NCBI RefSeq assembly: GCF_003002095.1
Contig: NZ_PVZC01000003.1
Coordinates: 372,001 to 436,000 of the forward strand
DNA from: Allonocardiopsis opalescens
GTDB lineage: Bacteria > Actinomycetota > Actinomycetes > Streptosporangiales > Streptosporangiaceae
Length of the DNA: 64,000 nt
Direction of reading: 5' to 3'
The translations under genes and the position numbers were made by a program. Below the pieces are notes generated by a model, which saw nothing but the letters and a program-made list of their open reading frames with translations, searched no databases and was not told the origin of the DNA. The stretch's first letter is position 1; each line of letters begins with the position of its first letter. Positions 36,519 to 44,599 of this stretch are shown here, piece by piece.

Positions 36519-37505
36519 TCAGACCTGCACGGCCCCGTCGAAGGGCGCCTCGGCCGCGGTGATGTCGGTGCGCACCCGCAGGTAGCGCACCGGGCGGCGC
36601 CACGGGTCGTGCGCGCCGCCCCCGGCGCTGACCTCGGCCACCAGCTCCGGCTCCACCTTCGTGTAGCGCAGCAGCAGGTCGCCGTTCGCACGCGGCGGCA
36701 GCATCGCCGGCCACGGGTGCCCCGGGCCGGCCGCGCGCAGCAGCGCCGCCAATGCCTGCTGTTCGGCGGCGGCCAGCGGCGCGGTGCGGCCCACCACCCG
36801 CAGCTCACCGCCCCCGGCCGGGTACCGGCCCAGGATCAGCTCGCGCGGCCGCCGCAGGGTGCCGGTCACCCCGCCGATGATCGCCTCGGTGGTGGCGCGG
36901 TGCCGGTAGCACCACCAGCCGTGCACACCGGGCCGGTAGCGGCCCGACGCCTCCTTCACCACCAGGCCCTCGAAGCCGCGCGGCGGCAGCGCCTCGAACC
37001 ACTCCCTGGCCGTCTCCCAGCTGCGGGTCTGCGGCACCAGGGTGAGCACCGACTCCGGCGGCTCGCCGCCCAGCAGCTCCGCAAGCAGCCGGCGGCGCAC
37101 CGACAGCGGCTGCTCGCGCACGCTCGCGCCGCGCAGTTCGAGCAGGTCGAACACTGCGAACTGGCACGGCTCCGCCGTCGCCGCCGCCTGGGCGGTCCGG
37201 CCCGTCCCCGGGTAGCGGCGGCGCAGCGCGGCATGGTCGAGCCGCCCGTCACTCCAGCGCACGATCTCGCCGTCGACGGTCGACTCCGGCAGCCGCTCGA
37301 CCAGCGCCGCCACGATCTCAGGGAAGGCGTCGCTCAACGGCCTCCCCGTCCCCGAGCGCAGGCCGGCCCCGTCAGCGGTGGCCGTCCCCAGCGCCCGGAT
37401 GCCGTCGTACTTGGGCTCGTACCGGCAGCCGCCCTCGCAGGACTCCGGATAGGGCAGGCTGTCGATCGTTCTCGCCAGCATCAGCTCGGCGGGGCGAATC
37501 TCCAT
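36519..37505 (-). CDS. ATP-dependent DNA ligase
   Basis: A 328-residue ligase made of adenylation and OB-fold domains, as in actinobacterial LigC-type enzymes. Motif I is EPKYDGIRA with the adenylated Lys32; motif III is in VDGEIV, motif IV in GFEGLVVKEA, and the OB-domain motif VI region is near the C-terminus (LRVRTDITAAEAPFDG). It joins DNA nicks using ATP and probably acts in repair rather than replication. No Ku or LigD polymerase gene is nearby. The frame is open well upstream; the start is set by homology to ligases beginning MxIxPxxxMLA. Confidence 0.9.
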   Translation of the reverse strand: MEIRPAELMLARTIDSLPYPESCEGGCRYEPKYDGIRALGTATADGAGLRSGTGRPLSDAFPEIVAALVERLPESTVDGEIVRWSDGRLDHAALRRRYPGTGRTAQAAATAEPCQFAVFDLLELRGASVREQPLSVRRRLLAELLGGEPPESVLTLVPQTRSWETAREWFEALPPRGFEGLVVKEASGRYRPGVHGWWCYRHRATTEAIIGGVTGTLRRPRELILGRYPAGGGELRVVGRTAPLAAAEQQALAALLRAAGPGHPWPAMLPPRANGDLLLRYTKVEPELVAEVSAGGGAHDPWRRPVRYLRVRTDITAAEAPFDGAVQV

Positions 37506-37609
37506 GGCCGGGCCAGTACCCGACGCGCGGCGCACGCGCCGCCGATGAGGCGAAGCTGCCGCGAATTTGGCCCGCACATGACCCGCCGCCGCCCCGGCGG
37601 CGGGCCGCC

Positions 37610-37615
37610 TATGCT
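37610..37615 (+). promoter_or_regulatory. -10 hexamer TATGCT placed for a leaderless start
   Basis: TATGCT ends 7 bases before ATG 37623, the leaderless spacing. It supports this start over the in-frame ATG at 37611, which lies inside the hexamer. No convincing -35 is seen. Confidence 0.45.
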
Positions 37616-37622
37616 GCCGACC

Positions 37623-38837
37623 ATGGCATCTACCGGCACGGCGCGGCGCCACCCGCTGTGGCCGCCGCGTGGACGGGTCGCCGACGCCGCCGTGGCGCTC
37701 GGGGCGGGCGCGGCGGTGGCGGGCTGGACCCTGGTGTCGGTGGCCGGGCTGCCCAGCCCGCCCCGCCCCGGCCCGCTGGAGTGGCTGCTGGTACTCGGGG
37801 CCTGCGGCGCGCTCTACCTGCGGCGCCGCTTCCCGGTCGCCGTCATGGTCGCCACCCTCGCCGCCTGCGCCGTCTACTATCCGCTGCACGAACCCGACGG
37901 CCCGATCCTGGTCACCTTCTTCATCGCCCTGTACACCGCGGCGGCCGGCGGGCACCTCGCCGCCGCCATCGTCGTCGGCACCGTCGCGCTGCTCGGCACG
38001 GCCTACGGCTGGCTCAGCTCCACCACCCGCTTCGTCGACGACTGGATGCTGCTGCAGACCGCGGGCTGGCTGGTCGCGGTGATCGCCGTCGGCGGCGTCA
38101 CCAGCAACCGCCGCGCCTACCTGCGCGAGGCCCAGCAGCACGCCCTGGACGCCGAGCGCGGCAAGGAGGCCGAGGCGCGCCGCCGCGCCACCGAGGAGCG
38201 GCTGCGGATCGCCCGCGAACTGCATGACGTGCTCGGCCACCACATCTCGCTGATCAACGTGCAGGCCGGCGCCGCCCTGCACCGCCTCGAACGCGACGCC
38301 GCCGGCGGCGAGCCGCCGCCCGCCGCCGCGGCGCTCGCCACCATCAAGGACGCCAGCCGCGAGGCGCTGCGCGACCTGCGCGCCACCCTGGGCGTGCTCC
38401 GCCAGGTCGACGAGGAGGCGCCGACCGCGCCCGCGCCCGGCCTGCACCGCCTCGGCGAGCTGGTCGAAAGGGCCGCCGCCGCCGGCATCCGGGTCCGCAC
38501 CGTCGCCGAGGGCGAAGCGCGCCCGCTGCCGCCCGAGGTCGACCTGGCCGCCTACCGCATCGTCCAGGAGGCGCTGACCAACGTGGCCAGGCACGCCCGC
38601 GCCGCCACCGCCACCGTCGCCGTCCACTACGGTGACCACGGCGTCGACGTGCGCGTCGAGGACGACGGACGCGGCTCGGCCGCCGCACCGGGCACGGCCG
38701 AGCACGCCGGCACCGGGCTGCACGGCATGGCCGAGCGGGCCCGCGCGCTCGGCGGCGAGTTCAGCGCGGGCGACCGGCCCGGCGGCGGCTTCCAGGTCGC
38801 CGCCAGGCTGCCGATCGACGGCGGGGAGACGACGTGA
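37623..38837 (+). CDS. NarL-type sensor histidine kinase
   Basis: A 404-residue kinase. About five transmembrane helices occupy residues 25-160 with no sizeable extracellular domain, as in DesK-like sensors. The phospho-acceptor is His in RIARELHDVLGHHISL (HisKA_3). The ATP domain has EALTNVARHA (N box), VEDDGRG (G1) and GTGLHGMAERA (G2). Its stop overlaps the response-regulator start (GTGA), so it phosphorylates that protein. The signal is unknown; an ABC permease of a drug-exporter type and cytochrome bd genes lie downstream. Confidence 0.92.
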   Translation: MASTGTARRHPLWPPRGRVADAAVALGAGAAVAGWTLVSVAGLPSPPRPGPLEWLLVLGACGALYLRRRFPVAVMVATLAACAVYYPLHEPDGPILVTFFIALYTAAAGGHLAAAIVVGTVALLGTAYGWLSSTTRFVDDWMLLQTAGWLVAVIAVGGVTSNRRAYLREAQQHALDAERGKEAEARRRATEERLRIARELHDVLGHHISLINVQAGAALHRLERDAAGGEPPPAAAALATIKDASREALRDLRATLGVLRQVDEEAPTAPAPGLHRLGELVERAAAAGIRVRTVAEGEARPLPPEVDLAAYRIVQEALTNVARHARAATATVAVHYGDHGVDVRVEDDGRGSAAAPGTAEHAGTGLHGMAERARALGGEFSAGDRPGGGFQVAARLPIDGGETT

Positions 38838-39499
38838 TCCGGGTGCTGCTCGCCGACGACCAGACCCTCGTCCGCGCGGGCTTCCGCTCCATCCTCGACG
38901 GCGAGGACGACATCGAGGTGGTCGCCGAGGCGGGCGACGGCGCCCAGGCGGTCGAACGCGCCCGCGAGCACCGCCCGGACGTGGTGCTGATGGACGTGCG
39001 GATGCCCGCGCTCGACGGCCTGGAGGCCACCCGCAGGATCGTCGCCGACCAGCGGCTCGCCGAGGTGCGCGTCATCATCCTCACCACCTTCGAACTGGAC
39101 GACTACGTCTACGGCGCGCTGCGCGCCGGCGCCAGCGGCTTCCTGGTCAAGGACACCGAGCCCACCGAGCTGATCCACGGCGTGCGGGTGGTGGCGCGCG
39201 GCGACGCGCTGCTCGCCCCCTCCGTCACCCGCCGCCTCATCTCCGAGTTCGCCGGGCGGCTCCGCCGCCCCGACCCGTCGCCCCGCCTCAACGCCCTCAC
39301 CGAGCGGGAGCGCGAGGTGATGGCGCTGGTCGCCGCCGGGCTGTCCAATGACGAGATCGCCGCCCGGCTGGTCCTCAGCCCGGCCACCGCCAAGACCCAC
39401 GTCAGCCGCATCATGACCAAGATCGGCGCCCGCGACCGAGCCCAGCTCGTCGTACTGGCCTACGAGTCCGGCCTGGCCACCCCCGGCTGGCTGAGCTGA
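38834..39499 (+). CDS. NarL/FixJ-family response regulator
   Basis: A 221-residue regulator starting with GTG inside the kinase stop. The receiver domain has DD at residues 8-9, the phosphorylation site Asp54 (VVLMDVRMPALDG) and Lys at KDTEP. The C-terminal LuxR helix-turn-helix (TEREREVMALVAAGLSNDEIAARL) binds DNA. It is the partner of the upstream kinase. Target genes are unknown; the next genes, cydAB, are candidates by position only. Confidence 0.95.
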   Translation: MIRVLLADDQTLVRAGFRSILDGEDDIEVVAEAGDGAQAVERAREHRPDVVLMDVRMPALDGLEATRRIVADQRLAEVRVIILTTFELDDYVYGALRAGASGFLVKDTEPTELIHGVRVVARGDALLAPSVTRRLISEFAGRLRRPDPSPRLNALTEREREVMALVAAGLSNDEIAARLVLSPATAKTHVSRIMTKIGARDRAQLVVLAYESGLATPGWLS

Positions 39500-39622
39500 C
39501 GGGCGGTGTCGGCACCGGCCGCACGCAACTCCGGGAGTACGCGCCGGCCCGCCCCGCCGACCAGGGGAGTACCCCGGGTGACACCGCCGGCATGACGCGC
39601 CGGGGCACACCCGCCCCGCACC

Positions 39623-40906
39623 GTGGACGGCGTGGAATCCGACGTTCTCGACCTCGCCCGGCTCCAGTTCGCGCTGACGGCCGGCGCGCACTTCCTGTTC
39701 GTCGCGCTCACCCTCGGGCTCGCGACGATCGTGGCGTGCGTGCAGACCCGCGCGACCTTCGCCCGCAGCCGGGTGCACGCCCGGATGACGCGTTTCTGGG
39801 GGCAGCTCTACGTCATCAACTACGCGATGGGCATCCTCACCGGCCTGGTGATGGAGTTCCAGTTCGGGCTGGCCTGGAGCGGGCTGACGCACTTCGCCGG
39901 GAACGTGTTCGGCAGCGCCCTCGCCCTGGAGACCCTGGTCGCGTTCTTCGTGGAGTCCACCTTCCTCGGCCTGTGGATCTTCGGCTGGCACCGGCTCAAC
40001 CGGTGGGCCCACCTCGCGGTCATCTGGGTCGTCACCCTCACCGCCTACGCCTCCGCGTACTGGATCCTGGTCGCCAACGCCTTCCTGCAGCACCCGGTCG
40101 GCCACCGGGTGTCTGAGGGCACCCTCGTCCTCACCGACGTGTCCGCCGTCCTCACCAACCCCAGCGCCGTGATCGCCTTCTGGCACATCCTGGGCGGCGC
40201 GCTGGTCACCGCCGGCTTCTTCATGGCCGGAGTCAGCGCCTACCACCTGTTCCGCCGCACCAGCGAACACGAACTCTTCCTGCGCTCGCTGCGCATCGGC
40301 GTGCTGGTCACCCTGCCCGCGCTGGTGCTCACCGTCATCGCCGGCGGCCTCCAGTTCGCCGCCGTCAACGAGTTCCAGCCGCTCAAGACCGCCGTGTTCG
40401 GCAACGACACCGCCGAGGCGGCGCGCATCCAGGCCGAGATGGCCGCCCTGCACGGCCCGGGCGACTACCTGCCCCCGGAGGGCTGGACCCGCGCCGGCGG
40501 ACTGATCATGATCCTGACCTTCATGCTGCTGTTCAACATCTCCTGGGTGAGCTGCCTGTTCGCGCTGATCCGCCCGGTCGCCCTCCGCTTCCGGCTCTGG
40601 CACCTCGCGCTGATGGCCACCGTCCCGCTGCCCTACGTCGCGATGCTGGCCGGCTGGGTCTTCCGCGAGATGGGGCGGCAGCCCTGGGTCGTGTACGGCC
40701 TGCTGAGCACCGCCGACGCCGTGTCGCCGGTGTCGGAGGGGGCGATGCGCACCTCGCTGCTGGTCTTCACCGTGCTGTTCGGGGTGCTGACCAGCGTGAA
40801 CGCGTGGCTGCTGGCCCGGCACGCCGCCCGAGGACCCGACGCCGCCGCACTGGGCCGCCCGCCGTCGCCGGGCGAGCGCGAGCCGCTGCCCGCCGTGAGC
40901 CTCTAG
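39623..40906 (+). CDS. cydA: Cytochrome bd ubiquinol/menaquinol oxidase subunit I
   Basis: A 427-residue integral membrane protein. The heme ligands and conserved acids are visible: His in TAGAHFLFVAL, LETLVAFFVESTFLGLW with its two Glu, His in IAFWHILGG, and the GRQPWVVYGLL signature. It is shorter than E. coli CydA (522) because the Q-loop is short, as in actinobacterial forms. It oxidises menaquinol and reduces oxygen to water. GTG 39623 or GTG 39632 could be the start; neither has a strong ribosome site. cydB follows after 21 bp. Confidence 0.93.
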   Translation: MDGVESDVLDLARLQFALTAGAHFLFVALTLGLATIVACVQTRATFARSRVHARMTRFWGQLYVINYAMGILTGLVMEFQFGLAWSGLTHFAGNVFGSALALETLVAFFVESTFLGLWIFGWHRLNRWAHLAVIWVVTLTAYASAYWILVANAFLQHPVGHRVSEGTLVLTDVSAVLTNPSAVIAFWHILGGALVTAGFFMAGVSAYHLFRRTSEHELFLRSLRIGVLVTLPALVLTVIAGGLQFAAVNEFQPLKTAVFGNDTAEAARIQAEMAALHGPGDYLPPEGWTRAGGLIMILTFMLLFNISWVSCLFALIRPVALRFRLWHLALMATVPLPYVAMLAGWVFREMGRQPWVVYGLLSTADAVSPVSEGAMRTSLLVFTVLFGVLTSVNAWLLARHAARGPDAAALGRPPSPGEREPLPAVSL

Positions 40907-40927
40907 CAGGGAAGGACGCACCGAACC

Positions 40928-41710
40928 ATGACCGCGGAACTGCTCGCCGCCGCCCTGCTCGGCTTCTTCGCCGTCGGCTACTTCGTGCTCGGCGGCGCCG
41001 ACATCGGGCTCGGCATGGTGCTGCCCTACCTCGGCCGCGACCCCGGGCAGCGCAGGACGGCCATCGCCGCGGTCGGGCCGGTCTTCCTCGGCAACGAGGT
41101 GTGGCTGGTGGCAACGGCCGGCCTCCTCGTCGGCGCCTTCCCCGACCTGGAGGGCGAGCTGCTGACCGGCCTGTTCCCCGCCGTCGTCGCGCTGCTGGCC
41201 GGGTGGATCGGCCGCGACGCCGGCCTGTGGATGCGCGGCCGCGCCGGAGGGCGCGCCTGGTGGGCGGTCTGCGACACCGCCATCACCGCGGGCAGCTGGA
41301 CGGTCGCGCTGAGCTGGGGCTGGATGTTCTCCGGCCTGTTCGCCGGGATCACCGACCGGCCCGCCACCGGCCTCGGCGCCGCGCTGGCCGCCCTCGCCGT
41401 CGCGGTGCTGTTCGGCTCGCACGGCCTCGCCTTCGCGGCGCTGCGGCTCAGCGGCCCGCTGCGCACCCGGGCGCGCGGACCCTTCGGCCCCTCGGGGGAG
41501 GCGCCCACCTTCGCGCTCACCTCGGCCGCGATGGCGCTGCTGCCGCTGGCCGCCGGCATCCGGTTGCCGCTGGCCGCGACCGCCGCCGACGACGGCACCC
41601 TCGCCTTCCTGCTGCCCGTCGTCGCGATCATCCTCCCGCTGCTGCTGGCCGCCCAGGTGTGGACCTGGAGCGTCTTCCGGCACCGGGTGACCGGGCCGGG
41701 CTACCTGTGA
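40928..41710 (+). CDS. cydB: Cytochrome bd oxidase subunit II (short form)
   Basis: A 260-residue membrane protein with about seven helices; LGFFAVGYFVLGGADIGLGM and VGPVFLGNEVWLVATAG match CydB. E. coli CydB has 379 residues, so the last helix pair seems missing; the protein still ends without an obvious frameshift. AAGGA lies ten bases before the ATG. It forms the oxidase with CydA. No cydCD (heme/thiol exporter) genes follow, unlike many actinobacteria; a tiny membrane protein comes instead. Confidence 0.88.
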   Translation: MTAELLAAALLGFFAVGYFVLGGADIGLGMVLPYLGRDPGQRRTAIAAVGPVFLGNEVWLVATAGLLVGAFPDLEGELLTGLFPAVVALLAGWIGRDAGLWMRGRAGGRAWWAVCDTAITAGSWTVALSWGWMFSGLFAGITDRPATGLGAALAALAVAVLFGSHGLAFAALRLSGPLRTRARGPFGPSGEAPTFALTSAAMALLPLAAGIRLPLAATAADDGTLAFLLPVVAIILPLLLAAQVWTWSVFRHRVTGPGYL

Positions 41711-41778
41711 CGGCACCGGCCGTCGCGGACCCTGCCGTACCGAGAGCCCACCGCCGGGTGGGAGAGGGGAGAACCCGG

Positions 41779-42003
41779 ATGCGCACCATCGGCATCGCCG
41801 TGGCCGGCCTGTTCGGCGGCCTGGTGTTCGGCTTCGTGCTGTCGGAGGCGATCGCCATCGCCGCCGTGCTCGCCATGGGCGGCTCGCCCGACATGCCCTG
41901 GCTGCGCGCCCTGCGCTACCTGCCGCTGCTGTTCGCGGTCGCGGGCGCCGTCGGCGCGCCGCTGGTCGACGCACGGATCCGCCGGGGCCGCGCGGCCGGA
42001 TGA
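41779..42003 (+). CDS. Small two-helix membrane protein in the cyd operon
   Basis: A 74-residue protein with two helices (IGIAVAGLFGGLVFGFVLSEAIAIAA and LPLLFAVAGAVGAPLVDARI) and a basic tail. The strong GGAGAGGGGAG seven bases upstream supports ATG 41779; a GTG at 41707 overlapping the cydB stop would give 98 residues. Small subunits (CydX, CydS) occur in other bd oxidases, but this is longer and shows no clear similarity, so any subunit role is speculative. Confidence 0.6.
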   Translation: MRTIGIAVAGLFGGLVFGFVLSEAIAIAAVLAMGGSPDMPWLRALRYLPLLFAVAGAVGAPLVDARIRRGRAAG

Positions 42004-42052
42004 GGCGCCCGTTCCCGCCCGTCCTCCCGAGGCCGGGCGGGAACGGGGCCTC
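42002..42052. terminator. Bidirectional hairpin between converging genes
   Basis: CCCGTTCCCGCCCG (42008-42021) pairs with CGGGCGGGAACGGG (42034-42047) around 12 bases, with outer GAGGC/GCCTC pairing. It separates the cyd operon from the converging ABC permease gene. There is no T-run. Confidence 0.6.
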
Positions 42053-43684
42053 ACACCAGGTCGCGGCGGCGCAGGGCCAGCAGGCCCGCGCCGGTGAGCG
42101 CGGCGGCCACCGCGGCCGGCCACAGCAGCGGCACCGCCGAGAACTCCTCGCCGGTGAGCACCATCGGCACGTAGTGCCAGGGCACCACCCGGTTGGCCAC
42201 CCAGTAGTCGATCCCCAGCACCGGGCCGATCGACTCGCCGAAAAGCTGGAAGAACACCCAGGCCACCCAGGCCGACGCGACCGCGTACCGGGGGAAGAAG
42301 CCGAAGGCGAACACCGCCACCGAGCCCACCACCAGCGCGGGCGGCAGCTGCACCGCCGCGGCGAGCAGCACCCGGGGCAGCTGCTCCGCCACGTCGCCGC
42401 GGCCGAGCCCGTAGACCAGCCCGGCGCCGAGCCCGGCGGCCAGCAGCATCGCCGCGGTGCCCGCCGCCGTGACCGCCATGTGCCCCCCGGCCCAGCGCAG
42501 CCGGGTGAGCGGTGCGGACAGCGCCGGCTCGGCCAGGCCGGACGCCTCCTCCGAACGCAGCCGCAGCGTCGCCAGCAGCGTGTACAGCGACACGGCGTAG
42601 CCCAGGCTGAGGACCACGATCCACAGGTAGGTGTCGGACAGGCTCACGTCCGGGGCGGCGGCGTAGCGGCGGAAGAACTCCAGCATCGGCTCGCCCAGCA
42701 GTCCGCCCAGCGCCGGGATGCCCGGCGCCACACTCGCCGTGGCCGCCCCGGCCACCGCGAAGGCCGCCGTCCAGCCGAGCAGCTGCCCGCGCTGCAGGCG
42801 CCAGGCGAGGCCGAGGGGGCCGCGCAGCGACGGGGCGGCGGTCGCGCGGCCGTCGCGCGCCGCGACCAGGCCCGCGCCGACGTCGCGCCGCCCGGCCAGC
42901 GCGAAGGCGGTGCCCGCCAGCACCAGCACGGCCGCCGCCGGGATCGCCGGCGTCCACCAGCGCTCGTCACCGAACGGCCGCAGCAGGTGGCTCCAGCCCA
43001 GCGGCGAAAGCCAGCGCAGCCAGAGCACACCGCCGCCGTCGGCGGTGAAGCGGAGGATGTAGGCGGTGCCGAAAAGCAGGCCCGCGAGCAGGTACGTCGT
43101 GCGGGTCTGCGCGGTGAGCTGGGCGGCGACGGCGGCGGCCGCGGCGAAGACCAGCCCGGCGGCCAGCATCGCGGCGCCGAAGGCCGCGGCCCCGACCGGG
43201 TCGATGCCGAAGCCGAGGGCGAGCAGCCCCGCGGCGCTGAGCGCCGCGGTCAGCGCGCACAGCCCGGCGGTGTGCGCCAGGGCGGCGGCCAGGGGCGCGT
43301 GCCGTCCCACCGCCGTGGCGGCCAGCAGCTCGCGCCGCCCCGACTCCTCGTCCGCCCGGGTGTGCCGCACCACGCTGAGCAGCGCCATCAGCGCGACCAG
43401 GCCGAAGGCGATGTCGCCGATCTTGAACATGACCAGGCCGCCGAGGGTGGGCGCGGTCACCTGGCCGGAGAAGGCCAGCAGCGCGCGGTTGGCCCCGACC
43501 GCCTCGGCCATCGCGGCCTGCGCGGCGGCGGTGGGGAAGGCGCGTGGTACTGCACGCCCGTGCCCACGACGAGCCCGGCGACCAGCAGCATCCAGGCGGG
43601 GGCGAGCACGCGGTCGCGCCGCAGCGCGAGCCGGACCAGCGACCGGGTGCCCGCGAGGCCGTGTGTCGATCGTGCGGTTTCCAT
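42051..43684 (-). pseudogene. ABC transporter permease (multidrug/tetronasin-type), frameshifted near N-terminus
   Basis: The N-terminus (ETARSTHGLAGTRSLVRLALRRD then WMLLVAGLVVGTGVQY) is encoded from 43684, and the remaining ~490 residues continue in another frame from about 43550 (FPTAAAQAAMAEAVGANRALLAFSG). Together they form a typical ~540-residue, 12-helix exporter permease of the kind encoded beside a TetR regulator and an ATPase. Neither partner is present here. The break is in GTACCACGCGCC around 43535-43555. It may be a real mutation or a sequencing error. Translation from an in-frame upstream start would give an unnatural Arg-rich leader. Confidence 0.75.
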
Positions 43685-43704
43685 GCGTCACAAGCTACGA
43701 CGAT

Positions 43705-43720
43705 TTCACGAGTTTGTGAA
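43705..43720. promoter_or_regulatory. Operator-like inverted repeat upstream of the ABC permease
   Basis: TTCAC-N6-GTGAA is perfect, and further half-sites lie at 43687-43693 (TCACAAG-type) and 43725-43729 (GTGAA). Clustered half-sites just upstream of a drug-exporter gene suggest a TetR- or PadR-type operator; no such regulator is in the window. Confidence 0.4.
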
Positions 43721-43732
43721 TCTTGTGAAGCG

Positions 43733-44092
43733 TCATGATGGCGTAAGGACGCCTGTGGGGTGTGCGGCGCGCCGCCTCATGCGCATGACCAGGGCAGCGA
43801 GGATCTCTTCGGCTTCAGCTATTTCCTTGAGGTCCTGTGGCGTGCGCCCACATGGGCGGGCGTCCTCTCCGAGTGGAACACAAGTGGAAGCCCAAGTCGC
43901 TGTATGCAGGATCGCTTTATCTGCCAATTCAGAAATGACGACTCGGCGTCCCGAGCGACGGTTACGGGAAATATCTTGCCGAGAGTGGAGAGCGACCGGC
44001 GCCGCGCGGTGGATGCCGATCCCATGCCCCCTGAAGGGTCTCACGGCCCAGGGCGCCGAGAACTCCGTCGTTATAGCATTTGTGCCGCTCAT
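43733..44092 (-). CDS. Hypothetical protein, lower-GC, uncertain
   Basis: A possible 119-residue protein (frame open to 44110). The C-terminal half looks protein-like: ISELADKAILHTATWAS, then PQDLKEIAEAEEILAALVMRM, a probable acidic amphipathic helix. Third-position GC is clearly lower than in neighbouring genes. It lies in a scar-like region with broken genes and could itself be a remnant. No family recognised and no strong ribosome site. Confidence 0.35.
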   Translation of the reverse strand: MSGTNAITTEFSAPWAVRPFRGHGIGIHRAAPVALHSRQDISRNRRSGRRVVISELADKAILHTATWASTCVPLGEDARPCGRTPQDLKEIAEAEEILAALVMRMRRRAAHPTGVLTPS

Positions 44093-44218
44093 CGCAACCC
44101 TCCAGATCAAGGCCGGTGGACACCGGGTCGCCCGCGACCGTTCCTATCGCTTGTGACCGTAGGCAGAAAGAATGCCTCCGCGCCGCCCGTCGGGTGGAGC
44201 AGCGCGGGGAAACGGGCC

Positions 44219-44312
44219 GGTTCACCGTCGTCGAGAAGGAGTGCGTGGCCGGTTCGGCGTCGCGGCGCTCGGCCTCGTCGGTGAAGGCGCGCAGGTTCAG
44301 CTTCGACACCTT
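44219..44312 (-). pseudogene. Fragment of a second GH12 cellulase C-terminus
   Basis: Encodes SKLNLRAFTDEAERRDAEPATHSFSTTVN, matching the last ~50 residues of the cellulase at 44600-45394 but with about 22 codons deleted (the AGFEPWRGG active-site segment is gone) and the stop codon lost. It lies 280 bp downstream of the intact gene in the same orientation, so it is probably the product of a local duplication. Confidence 0.75.
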
Positions 44313-44337
44313 CTGAGCACGATCAAGGAGGACATTC

Positions 44338-44541
44338 AAGAACAGCGAGTGCAACCACCAGTGGTGGAATTCGTCGTACAGCAACACCGATGGCGGGGGT
44401 TGCGTGGAAGCGGCGACGCCCGCGTCTCTCCGAACGATGCCGGTCCGCGACTCCAAGAACCCTGACCAGCCGTACCCGTCCTTCTCGGCTGATCAGTGGC
44501 GTGCTTTCATCGCGACCGTCAAGGGCGGCGACCGATCCTGA
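44338..44541 (+). pseudogene. DUF397 protein with destroyed start codon
   Basis: The plus-strand frame reads NSECNHQWWNSSYSNTDGGG, then CVEAA, MPVRDSKNPDQPYPSFSADQ and WRAFIATVKGG: all the DUF397 landmarks. The ribosome site AAGGAGG (44325-44331) is followed six bases later by AAG where ATG is expected, and a stop lies 24 bases upstream in frame, so no start codon remains except internal ones. DUF397 proteins normally follow an XRE-type regulator gene; the upstream DNA is instead the GH12 fragment. Probably a dead copy. Confidence 0.75.
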
Positions 44542-44549
44542 AGCGCTGA

Positions 44550-44582
44550 GGGCCGGACTCCGATCGGAGTCCGGCCCTTTTC
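44550..44582 (+). terminator. Rho-independent terminator
   Basis: GGGCCGGACTCC-GATC-GGAGTCCGGCCC followed by TTTT: a perfect 12-bp stem. It lies 8 bp after the DUF397 stop and 18 bp from the converging GH12 gene end, so it may serve both. Confidence 0.85.
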
Positions 44583-44599
44583 CAGCGGCGGCGCGTGGA

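Noticed and set aside
38627-41974. Long minus-strand ORF opposite the histidine kinase, regulator and cydAB
   Set aside because: Low-complexity Gly/Glu/Gln/His-rich translation; the opposite strand carries clearly recognisable proteins.
42000-44156. 718-codon plus-strand ORF
   Set aside because: Antisense shadow of the ABC permease; no domain, Arg/Gly/Gln-rich.
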